A DNA stretch of 64,000 nt from Lepidodermella squamata (Eukaryota > Gastrotricha). The stretch lies in the NCBI GenBank assembly GCA_047495785.1, contig JBLDXI010000020.1:1178001-1242000 (forward strand), written 5' to 3'. The translations under genes and the position numbers were made by a program. Shown here one piece after another: positions 32,660-43,800 of the stretch; position 1 is the first letter of the stretch, and each line of letters opens with the position of its first letter. The notes beneath the pieces were generated by a model. That model was not told the DNA's origin, ran no database searches, and saw nothing but the letters and a program-made list of their open reading frames with translations.

Positions 32660-34900
32660 CAAGCAAGTTAAGGTGGAATTTTTTGCAATTCATGGCATCA
32701 GATGAGAGTGATGAGTCACTTCCTGCGCACGAATTCAAGCGCGAGCATATTATATTATCACGGTTCATCGCGATCATCATAATCATTTAGGCGTTACCAA
32801 GTAGGATGTTAGTCACTAAAGCTCAACTGGTTTGTTTGTCATCATAAAATAATAGACGCCTATTCATTGGATTTTTCAACGAGATCCTTATCGACTCGGA
32901 GGCCCGAAAAAGCTCAAGTAGGCGAGATTAGACTGTAATTAATATAGCGTTGGCGGCCAGTGCCACACTTATATAAGGCCATCTATTGAGGAAAACACCA
33001 GCAGCGAGATAGCGTGAGTGTAAAATGGGATAATGAAAGTTTGTTAATTTTTTGACAGCCAAGTGCGCATCAGCGGGAAATGCGAGAAAAGACGCGACCG
33101 AGTGCCATAAAGATCCTGTTCTCAAAATATAGTAATAAATCATGACTGAAATGTTGGCTAATTAGATGGCAAAATAATCCGATTAATTTTTCTACCAGCA
33201 TTAATTAATTATTCACGTAAATATTTGCTCGTCGACTTATCGAAGTTCACGGCCGGCTTAAATTTCGCCGGCACGTGGCGCGTGTAGATCCAAGAAGTAC
33301 GCGCGCAATATCTTGTAAAATTTTATCTAAACAGAAAAAAAAACGCAAAAAAACCCTGAAAAAATGCGCAACCGGACATGAGGTACAAAGTAGCCTGATC
33401 AATCGCGCAAAATTCGTTATGAATGCTTCTGTCAGTATTGTTGCCTTAGATAGATGTTCTGTATAAGAAACGCGGCCGGTATATTTTGGCGAGCGATGAA
33501 AAAGGCATCAGCATTGGGATAAAAATAACCTCGGGCTGGCGTTGTTGTTATAGTTGTAGAAAAGCGTAATGTAAACAAGTATATAGAAAAATAATATCAC
33601 AAAAAACGATCGAATCCGCCCGCGAGCACCGTGGTTGTAGCCGGGTGGAAAACTACCGGTGCAGACTTTTGATAAATTGAGAATGAGAAAATTCTGTTTT
33701 TTAATTAACGATTGAGTCAAAGGAAATAATAAGTTCAAGGAGAATTTTTCAACCTTATGCGGATTTTAATTATTAAAAAGTTTATTTTATGAAAATTTTG
33801 CCAACCTGGTCTAACACTTGGAATGGTCCCCTGTTTTTTCCATCCTGTCATCATGGGTGATAACTAAGGGATGGTCCAATGGTAGTATATACTACGCAAA
33901 AAACACGGCCCGGTGCGTAGCCGTTCTTCAATGCCATTATGTTTATTTCAACAGTAGGTCGATTATACCACCCATCATACGCTTTATATCTTGCAACTCA
34001 ACGCTACAGCAGGTAGTCTGAAAGGTACCAATTTATTACACAAACAGCTAACGAGCGATGCAAACACGCCGGTGTTTTTTTCTGCGCGATATATACACTC
34101 GAAGGGACGTTACTCAACGCGCAAATAAAACGCACATAATGGCTCTGGGTGACTAAATAGGGCTTACATTTTTTTGCAGTAAAAAATTGTTATAATATAT
34201 GATGTAAGAGATATAGATTACATTATACCTACACCGAAAAGGTAAAACTGGAGTTTAAGGTTGAAAAACCACGCTGCGTTTATTTACGCCCTTGAGGCAA
34301 CAAATGTGAAAACAAACCAGCGACTTCCGCCCGGCGTGGCACCGCTTTTTAATATTATTATTATTATTATTGCTCATCTTAACTTGGCACTGTTAATATT
34401 AGTATTTTATTTCGCTCCATTGTTTTGGCGCACAATTTACAATCGCCACCCTTCAGACTGCCCGGCGTTATACTACTACTACCTATAAAGCGATGAGTCA
34501 GCACAACCGCTTAACATAAGCGATATTTGCTTGAGAAGGCGCTGGGATGTGCGATGGAAACAAATAATAATAATAACATTTATCTAAATTGTTATCATCA
34601 TCACAAAAACCAAGGTATTACCATAATATTACAAGCTATGTTTGGCCCAGCGGCTTTTTCCTGGCATCTGAATAGCCTTGCTATACTGAAACACAAGTGA
34701 AGAGAGCTCCACAAGCTACAACCGTTTTAGTACTCCGCAGCATCCGGAGATTAACAGTATACAGCGTACGTATACCGAAAGACAAGATAAGTTATGGCCA
34801 AGTTTGTTGTTGTTATTTTGGCATCTGTCCATCTGGAGTGATAAGGAAGCCGTAAAACTACGCGGGAAGCGCGGATGAAATGAAAAATATTCAGAATTAC
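32660..34900. other. Intergenic, no gene supported
   Basis: About 2.2 kb, AT-rich, with short (ATT)n runs near 34353-34372 and 34567-34580. No frame with domain or splice support on either strand. The part next to 32600 should hold the formin promoter. Confidence 0.45.
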
Positions 34901-35050
34901 TACTTCAAGCATAATACCCAAAACGCTAAGTTTATTTTCAATCAACTTCTCAGCTATGAAAAATAGCGAAAAAAACAAATATTCAATTAATTTGCATTTG
35001 CGTTGGGGATACAAAAAATTCAACAGTAAATATTATTCGCCATGTTTGAT

Positions 35051-35555
35051 TTAATTGGTTGCTGCTTCCGTTTCAGCAACTACAGCATCGGTATCGGCTT
35101 TCGTGCTAACAATTTTGAAATTACAATTGTCCGTCTCGCAGCACTATTGAATAATACGAAAACTATTTTTCTAGAAAAATCTCAGTCGATAAGCTAACCT
35201 TGAAGTTCATCAACTTGAAATTCGTAAACGTCGGTTGAATGCAAAGCGGGGAACACGATCGGAAGTAAAATCTGAAAAATCAGAACCGATTTGAATGAAA
35301 ATTCTAGATTTTTCCTGCATACTCTTTGAGATTGATAATCTGAAGATTTATGTTCGCCGAAGCTTCCAGACAATATTTAGCCAGGGGTGAACAAGTTCGA
35401 TTGGTACCCTTGTCCGTTCCTATATGTCAAAATATTACTACAATCGAAAATTCAGAAATTTTCTGCCACAAACCAGTACATCCAACACATTCGTTGCAGT
35501 ATTTTGGCGCGGCTGAAGCCAATGCGATCAACATGGAAAAAATAAGAAGCTTCAT
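35051..35555 (-). CDS. Secreted Ly6-like protein 5 (4 exons)
   Basis: Exons 35555-35474, 35419-35323, 35271-35199 and 35143-35051 give 114 residues. There is a signal peptide (MKLLIFSMLIALASA), then YCNECVGC, TCSPLAKYC, SCSPLC and the Ly6 box CC-x5-CN (CCETDNCN). It differs from the other four: the intron phases are 1, 2 and 0, and the C terminus is hydrophilic (KADTDAVVAETEAATN), so it is predicted to be secreted, not GPI-anchored. The exon choice is mine; all four exons join in frame and recover the cysteine pattern. Confidence 0.65.
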
Positions 35556-35767
35556 TTTGAAAAGGTGAAATTCAGGTTATAAAAATTCAGAGTGATAGCA
35601 AACGCAAAATGGCAATGCGATGGCATAATTTTGCGGCTATAAATTGGCCTAGAATAAATTATCGCTTATTGTGGCGAACCTTGCCAAATCGGCTAATTTT
35701 CCGACTGGGTACCAGAAAGCATGTCGTGACATGACAAAAAGGCTGGAAAATTAGCTAGCTGGGCTGA

Positions 35768-35773
35768 TTTATT
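35768..35773 (-). terminator. Poly(A) signal of the NPC1-NTD-only gene
   Basis: AATAAA on the minus strand, 116 bp after the stop codon at 35889. Confidence 0.45.
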
Positions 35774-35888
35774 GCGTCATCAAGTGCGTACAGGTTAAAT
35801 TATCATTGTCTGAACATAAATACGATGCATTTTAGGATAACGCCCACCTTAAAAAGAAATGTCATTTGTTCAAGTTCCTGGTGAGTTT

Positions 35889-37216
35889 CTAACGCGGATC
35901 CGTCGAGCAGTAGGTGGCGCCCATCGGGCGTTTGAAGTCGAGTTGAGAGTAATCGCCCTTCGTCCAGAATTTGCGATCTCGCTGCCAAAATCGGCTAGAT
36001 TTGTTGTCGTCATCCGCCGTGAAAACTACCAATTCATCGTGCTTCAAATTCTTGTCGATAAGAACCTGCGAGGGTGAATAATCGGTGGGGGCATTATCGT
36101 CCGAAAAAGTAACCGATTTCTTCGCATAGGTTTGACTGTCCGTGTACATTCTGAACGCGAGAACTGACGCCATGAAAACAGCGGCGAAAATCGTGAAGCA
36201 GCAAACTAGGGTGATGAGAAAATTAGGGCTGAAGGTAGCGGCCGAGTGCGATAGATGCACAGTTGCGCCAATAACCGCGGCGGCTTCTTCAATTTTCTTG
36301 CAACTTGCCGGGCAGTCCTGACAGGCACAGCTGCGATTAGTAACAGGTTCAATCTCGTTACAGGCAAGAGGTGAAAATTCGAATCTTGTCTCCTCGGATT
36401 CAGGAAGAGCCGCCAGACCGAGGCGAAGGGCTGGGATTCGATTTGCGACGAAGTTCATCAAACCAGCGACGGTCATCGGGGCTGGGAAGCCTTTGTCGTA
36501 AACAGCGCTAACGTGGTAGGCCGTGTTTTGGCACGACTCGGCTATCGACTCGAGGGTCGATTTATCAATTGCTACTCGCTTAACTGAACCGACGTAGCTA
36601 TGAGCGGAGCACGTGTCGTGAGGCCGTGTTTTAGCTAGAGGGTGTCGATTTTTCATGATAGCCGCAAGCTCAGGGTCGATTGGCAGTTCGAACTCGACTG
36701 AGTCAGACGGCTGGTCGATTTTCAGGCCTGACATGAAAGTGTCTTGGTCCGGCGAGCAGGTGATGCCGCATAGGAGATGCGCCAGGTTCGACACGCAAGA
36801 CGGGCAGTGGCCGGCAATCACCTCCAAACGCGCAAAGTGGCGGTTCAAATTTTTAATCTGATGCGCCGAGCAGCATGTAAGAAGGGGTGCTTCGGTATCT
36901 ATCAAGAAATTTAAGCATATCGAAATACGAAATCGAAAACAATAAGCCGACCATTTTTCGCGAAAAGCCTCGAGCATTTCTTCAGCAGGAAATTGGCGGC
37001 CTTTTCGTCGTCTAATGGCCTGGCTCTACCTTCGTAGGGACATGGCATGGCGATATCGGTCGCCGGGTCGGTGTAGCATTCATTGTACCAAACACAATCA
37101 GCATTCAACAAGCTGAAAAGCGAGCTTGAGGCCTGCAAAAAAATATAAAAAAATCGGCGATTACAAAACAGAAAACTCACGATGATGGTGATGAATAAGA
37201 GATTTCGCTGGATCAT
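35889..37216 (-). CDS. NPC1 N-terminal-domain-only membrane protein (3 exons)
   Basis: Exons 37216-37181, 37132-36952 and 36898-35889 give 408 residues. The signal peptide is split by a phase-0 intron just as in the full NPC1 gene downstream. It has the whole NPC1 sterol-binding N-terminal domain: ADCVWYNEC, LLTCCSAHQI, GHCPSCVSNLAHLLCGITCSPDQ and the C-rich end SCACQDCPASCKK. One membrane helix (NFLITLVCCFTIFAAVFMASVLAF) and a charged cytoplasmic tail of about 85 residues follow. There is no sterol-sensing domain or further helices, whereas NPC1 proteins have 13. The stop is clean, with a poly(A) signal after it, so it looks like a shortened paralogue. It could bind sterol in endosomes or at the surface; that is inference. 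Confidence 0.82.
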
Positions 37217-37949
37217 TTTTTCATTGATAATTTGAATTAAAAAGACTCGGAGTTTTTCAGTTGGAACTTGACTGGTGTATCGGCACGTGCCGTATGAATT
37301 TTAGCGCGCTCGCCGCTAGCCAAGAGGCTAAAAAAATGTTACGCAACCAGGTTTCAAGATTATTCTCGGCTTGTTTAAGAAGATAATATTCTTCCGTGAT
37401 TCGCGTATAAATAGCCGAAATATGGTTTCTCGCTTTCTCGAACTTTCGCAAAGCATCGTGAAATTAGTTCAGCTGTCAGAGTCAAGATTGAAATAGGTAC
37501 AAAAAGTTAGACCGAAAATAAACATGAATAAAGTAAAAAGCTAATAGCGCTTCATCCATAATTTTTAGATCACAAAATCATCAATCCTAGCTTCTTATTT
37601 GAAATATTCGGTACCGTATTTCGAAAATGATTTACAAACGAGCCAAACAATTATTGTTTCAAAAAGGCCTAAACAGGGAAATTCGAACAATTAATTGAAT
37701 CAAAAGTTGGCCTAGGCCTTTGGAATGCCTTAAATTTATTAAATACCGTCAAATGTAGTGACTTTGACATATTAAAAATCGAAGATGGTGTGATGAAGAC
37801 CCAAAAATGGGGTACCGTTTGATAGCCTGGAGGAAGGGAGTTCTGAAAATTGCATGTGATTTCTATTTTTATCGAGCTATTTGGGCAATAACCAAAGCCG
37901 AAATAGAAGAAGAAATCAAAACTTCCCCAACTGTTCGCCTGTTAGTTTC

Positions 37950-38095
37950 ATGTCCCAAAAGGGTTGTCCCAAAAAACGTGTGTATTATTATACCCTTACA
38001 GGTTGGCCTTTTTTGGGGTTAGCAGACGGTGAACTATTCACGGGGTCTTTATCATACCGGCTTCGATTTTTAATATGCGAAAAACACCCTTACAG
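37950..38095. repeat. Dispersed repeat copy 2
   Basis: Contains GGGGTCTTTATCATACCGGC and CTTCGATTTTTAATATG, closely matching 38620-38785 and, more loosely, 8146-8255. An inverted pair around it, GTACCGTTTGATAGCCT (37811) and the complement of GTACCGTCGTTTGATAGCC (38095-38113), suggests it is part of a small MITE. Confidence 0.5.
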
Positions 38096-38292
38096 GCTAT
38101 CAAACGACGGTACCTCCTGTTTATCAGTCATCTATTTCCTCATGTTTTGCGATTAGGAGAGTTGAGCTATTCTCGAATCTTCGCTAGCTATATCGCGGAC
38201 TCGATTTCAAGTTTCCCGCATTCTACTGAAAATAACGTCGTAAACTTGCCAGATTAGACTCTCCAGCGAAACCTCCGAAACATGAATTTCGA

Positions 38293-38785
38293 GTTACCAT
38301 AATTTGGGGTGACATCAGCGTAGGTTATTGCGATCGACTTCGCAAATCTTCGCAAATTGACAAGCTAACCCGCTCAATATGGATGTCGCCGGAAAGCCAG
38401 TAACGAGTAGAAACAGATGTTGCAGTCAAAGTAATTATCAGGTACAAGCATGAATTGTAGTGGACAGGTAACGGTGGTCAAAGTCACCCGTTACCGTTGC
38501 ATAGCCTGTGAACAGAGTGGTTCGAAAATGACATTCGATTTCGATTTCGATCGCATGGATTCATTTGGTTAGTCACTCAAATTCTACCGGAAATCGAACT
38601 TAAAAAAAATTCCCCTTAACTTTACCTGTCATTTTATACTCAGTAATAAGTCGGATTGGTGTACATGCTGGTGCGCACATCTAGGCCTGGCTTTCCTTGG
38701 GCTATGCAGCGGTATCCCACTCATGGGGTCTTTACCTTGCCGGCTTCGATATTTGAATGGCCAAAGTCATCCCAAATTACGGTAC
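38293..38785. mobile_element. Probable MITE containing dispersed repeat copy 3
   Basis: The left end GTTACCATAATTTGGGGTGAC (one base trimmed: TTACCATAATTTGGGGTGAC) near 38294 pairs with GTCATCCCAAATTACGGTAC ending near 38785. The right part (38620-38770) holds the dispersed repeat ending GGCCAAAGTC. No target duplication was identified. Confidence 0.45.
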
Positions 38786-38799
38786 TTTCGGCATGATTT

Positions 38800-40819
38800 C
38801 GAGTTACATTTTACTTCAAATTTTACTACCGGTCTGATGCATGAAAAATGGAGACAAACGACTTGAGACAAAATTTTCCTTTCTTTATTTATGAATGATC
38901 CTCGCAATTTTTATATCCTGCGGCAAAGCGTTCATTCAATGAAACACTTTCATAGACATATCTTCCACAAAGTAGTATAGTAGTAGTACATTCGACAGTT
39001 CATCATCCAAAAAATGATCTGGATAATAAACTCTGTGCATATACAGAGGCACGCAAACAGACAATTCAGTCGTATGTAAGACAATATGATCTGCGATTAT
39101 AGAATATTATTATTATTAATAGAATTTCGAAACCAAAAATGCACATCAGGCGCGGAATAGATTATTTTGTTATAATTGGGTTAATAATAGAATTTATAAT
39201 CGTATATATGTACATAAATTTCCGTTGCAGACTCAGATAATAATGATAGTATAGAAGGCGATGACAGGCAGTTTCGTTAAAAATGTGGTGGTATTACATA
39301 TTATTTTCTAACAATTTCATCATGTGACGCGAAACAAAATCTTGCGACAAATTTTCGTGTTTCGATGCCTTGTATCGTTATAACATCGCACATATCGCAG
39401 TTTCAGAACAACAGTGAAAAGAAGGTTTTTTTAAACAGTCAGTCAGAGATTCCAGGTCAATAAAACGTGTTCTATTATGTATCACCTGCTATATTATATC
39501 TTGCACGATAGATCTACAAGTATTTGTATTATATAAAGATGGCAAAACGGCACAACGATTTGAGGAGAATTCATGACATAAGCTTTCAGTTCATTTTCGC
39601 GAAAATACTCGATAAATTGCATAATCTGATTTAATATTACGATTCCAACTTTTTTTTATGAGCACAAGGGTGTCTACGAAAATTAAATGGCGATTTGGGA
39701 CTGGCACCAAGAGAAAATAAAATAGGTTCTTCAGCTAACGTCCACAACGTTTTTTTACAAATCTGTTATTTCTGCTATTATTATCATTTTTACATCAAAT
39801 CATTTCAGAAATGAGATCAGGAAATATTCAGTGCGTTTTCCTTCAATCAATCATTATTACAAATAGGATAGCGATGTTTTTGTAAAACCCTCATGCGCGT
39901 TGCATAATAATCTATCTTTTCCGATATTATTATTATAGCATATTAGAAAGCCGCAACTGGAATGTCAACGGATCAATCGATTACCTTCCTCCTCAAATCC
40001 AAAAACATTAATTAGTCGAATCAAGTCAATTTCAAGTGAGCGGTTCCTGGGCAGAGAAGATCTATGTCTTTATGACAGGATGCGGGAGAGAGAGAGAGAG
40101 AGAGAGAGAGAGTGCGTTTTCCATGAGAAGAAAGTGATAAAAAGAAAAGCGATCAGTATAAATGAGCGTTCTTGTTAAATCATTATGAGGAAGAATTTTC
40201 AAGTTTACCCGAAAGTGTCGCAATTTCGGTATTTGTTTCACGAATCAGGGGCGCAGCGTTGAAGGAAAAGTGTTGTTCGGCGTCTATTTTTTCATCATAA
40301 ACACGGATAACAATATATAGGTAAGTAGAATTGAACCGGGCGAGATTTTGTAATAGCTGATGATTGCGTATTTCATAACAAATTGGCCCTCGTATATCTG
40401 AATGGATTTTTATATCAAAAAATTCTTTCACGGTAGCAAAAAGCGTGCTAAACAAAGGTATAAATATTTGTTTAATAATATCGTTATATAATAATATTAT
40501 CGGGTTTCGGTTGTATAGTGGTCTCTAAACACGGCAAAGCCGTGTGTAATAATATAATCTGCGCTGACTTGAATTCACCATATTAATTAAATTTTTCGAT
40601 TTTCACAGTCATGGCCTTTTGATATGAATCTTCTTGTAACAGTAAATGGTGTGACGACAACAGTATGAAAAACTTGTGGCAAAAACGACGTGTTATACAG
40701 ATAGTATTATAATTTTTCCCTTTCTTTTTTGCGTCTCATCGAGATTCAAGTTGTTGATGTTTTGATGATGATGATGAAGATGGTGTGGTTGTTGATGACG
40801 ATTCATTCAAGGCGGAGAT
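38800..40819. other. AT-rich gene-free stretch with (GA)n tract
   Basis: About 2 kb of AT-rich DNA downstream of NPC1. It includes a (GA)13 microsatellite at 40086-40112 and a small perfect hairpin ACACGGCAAAGCCGTGT at 40529-40545. Part of it could be the NPC1 3' UTR. The frame at 40183-40455 has no recognisable domain, and I do not call it. Confidence 0.4.
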
Positions 40820-43800
40820 TCACGCCTCAGACGGCAGGTCGCAGCAGTCACGGGCGCTCATTGACACGAGCCGGATCGACTCGGCCGTGTTGCTGCGGTG
40901 ATGCCCGCCATTCACCGGCGCGTAGCGAATGTTGGACGACGAACCGCCTGGGGGCAGGCCGCACGCCACGCCATGCGCCACGCCAGTCATGTGCCCGGCC
41001 GCGCAGCCGCCGCCCTTCTGGCCGAACATCAGCTGCTTATCGCTGGAGTGCAGCGATTCGGCGGCGAGAATCCGCGTCAGTCTATCGTTTTGCTGGTACC
41101 TCAGTCGCGCCTTGTTACCGGGCGGGCCTGAAAAAAATTATTATTTTTATCATTATTTGCGCAACATAAACACGCATTCATACGTATAAAAATATGACAG
41201 GTTTTATAGGTAAACAGTCTACACGCCGAGAAAAAAAAAACAAGCTTATCGCCTCGTATATCTGTAGCGCTATTGGTCATATAATTGAGTTCATATGTGT
41301 GGGTATGTGTGGCATAGGAATGTTTATCTAACGTGGGTTTTGGCTGCGGGTAATAATCATTTCAATATGTTATTAACGCCTAATCAACCCGGGTTTTAAT
41401 GCGTGCCAGAGGAAACGGGGGCTGCTACAAGTGAAATATTATAAGAATGGCGCCTGAAGCGAAAAATGGCGCGCGCATCAAGCCGGCCGCGGAACAGATG
41501 TTTCACGCGGCCGCCTTAATAACTGACACGCCGATTAGGGTGAACGATAATTAAGGAAGCGGAGGATAGAAATGCTGCTGCTGCTGCTTACCGATAAAGC
41601 TGAGGAATGCCGGCAAGAAAACGAGACCATGAGCTGCGCCCAGAATGACGATCGCCAAGAACATTCTGAAATAATATACCTGTAGCGAAAAAAGTAAACA
41701 CATCAACGTATAAATTGAGGTGGATTTTTCGCAATTATTACTTGAAAGAGCCGAGATTTAGCAAAGGCAAGAATAACGATTCCGCCCAATTTCGTGAGAG
41801 TAATGCCGGAGAAGACCGATGAGCCAATGTGCGTCACGGTGTCCGTCATGCGACTCAGCCGCGTCGGCTGTGTGCTAATGGCGAATTTGCGAACCACGTG
41901 CGAGCAGAACTCGACGGCAATGCCGATAGACATGACGAGGTTGACGAGCGAGATGGCGTTGAGATCAATGTCCCACAAGAACATGATGCCAAACATGTCG
42001 ATGACAATCATCGTAATGACGACAAGCGTGATGAACGCCGAGTAGAAGTCGAAGCCGAGCAGCACGAATGAGACGAAGAAAATCGCCGCGCCGCACAGGC
42101 CCAAATTCGTCATAGTCATCTGAGCCATATCGACGTATTGCTCGTAGAACACGTAGAAGCTCGAATAGGCGAACACCGAGTAGCCAGTGCCTGATAACGA
42201 TTCAGTGAATTCATCGGCTATTTTACGCGACTCGCGAACAGCTCCGATAAAGTCATCAGAGGTCTTCAGCACAGAATGCCAGGCCATGAAATAAGTCGCG
42301 CCTATGTCAGGATTTTCGCCCATTTTCATCAACTCAACCGCGCCTGAATACGCCGCGTGACCGCCCTTCGAGCACTTTTCGTTCGGATTGTCGTGTAAAA
42401 AGTAGTCGATGAAGTGCTTGAAGTCTTGTCGCGATGGGCGCATCGTGCTTTGATTGTAGTTGGTCGCGCATGGCCGGTATGACTTGGTAGGATCGCGGCT
42501 GTATGACGGGCAGAAATTGCCAGAGTCTTTCTCGTAACCGCAGCACGCAACCTCGGGATTCAGCCACTCGATGTAATCGTCGACCCAAGACATGGCCGGG
42601 CGAGCGATGAAACTGTAGTTTGACAACTTCGATGCCAGTGAAATTCGTTCCATCAGCGAGTTTTCATCGCAGCCAGGCAGTGAACATATTTTGTTGATCA
42701 TTTTCGGGTCTGAATAGTCGTAACCTGAGCGGACAACAAAGTAAACCGGAGGGCCGACGGCGAGGTACTTTTCAAGGTCTTCGAAGTATCGCAACAGGTA
42801 GGAATCAGTTGGCATCGCCAGTTTCTGGTCAAGTCCAATGCGCACGTGTGGAATAGCGGCCATCGAAAGGAACAAAGTTCCGACGAAGAAAACCACCTGA
42901 AAATAAAAAATCCACCTTAAACTTATTTTGTTTCATTTTTTGGATCACATTAGTTTTTCGTCACATTTCCGTATTATACGTAGAGTGCACGCAAACCTGC
43001 CAACCTGCCACACCTGGTGCATCAATATATCATCGCCGTATAATAAAAACCAGAAAAAGCGTAGAGCGGAAACCTGCAGCCGTTGAGTAACAGCAGCAAT
43101 GAATCACGGGATTTTTTATGCTCCAGAACCGCCCAGTTTTCTCCTACTCCACACACTTTCTCAAGACGCAAGCGGCGCTGAATTACCAGCGCTGTGGGAA
43201 TACAGAATAATAACGCTGCTATCTCTGTTTTTTATGCCACGGCTTTGTGAAGCCGCCATTTTTTGCGCATCTTCCAATTACTAATGTGAAGTCTTATATA
43301 TGCGCATCCTATACACGCATTATCACAACGCGAAACGGCCTCATTTCGTTCTACAAAACGCCAAATAGGAGCCATCAGTCATTCGGGAACAAAGCGAGGC
43401 CAGAAAAAACATATAACGCCGATCGAATATCGACTGCTCTCTGCATAGTCATAAAACTACAAAGCGCGCCACGCCCTGATGCGCCCACCAAACGAGCCAA
43501 GTTCGTCGGCTCGATAACAGATTGAACCCGTCTGTTTTTGTTTTCACAAGGTAAACAGGATTGTTTTTTCGTCCCAGTAAGCGATGCCAAAGATTTGAAA
43601 CGTGACGCGAATTTTTGAGCCATTTAGCAAGAGGCACGCGAGTGCACTCGCCGGTGTGGTTGGCAGGTATCTATTATCTTGAATATGACGTCTTTCAAAC
43701 AATTAACCGAGTCGCGGGCATTGACAACTACACGCTTCGCTAGCAGAATTTAATACATCCGAGCACTCGCTACCCTCGCTCTCGCTACTCTATAAAGAGC

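Noticed and set aside
40183-40455. 90-codon minus frame beyond NPC1
   Set aside because: No recognisable domain or partner exons; probably 3' UTR or intergenic sequence.
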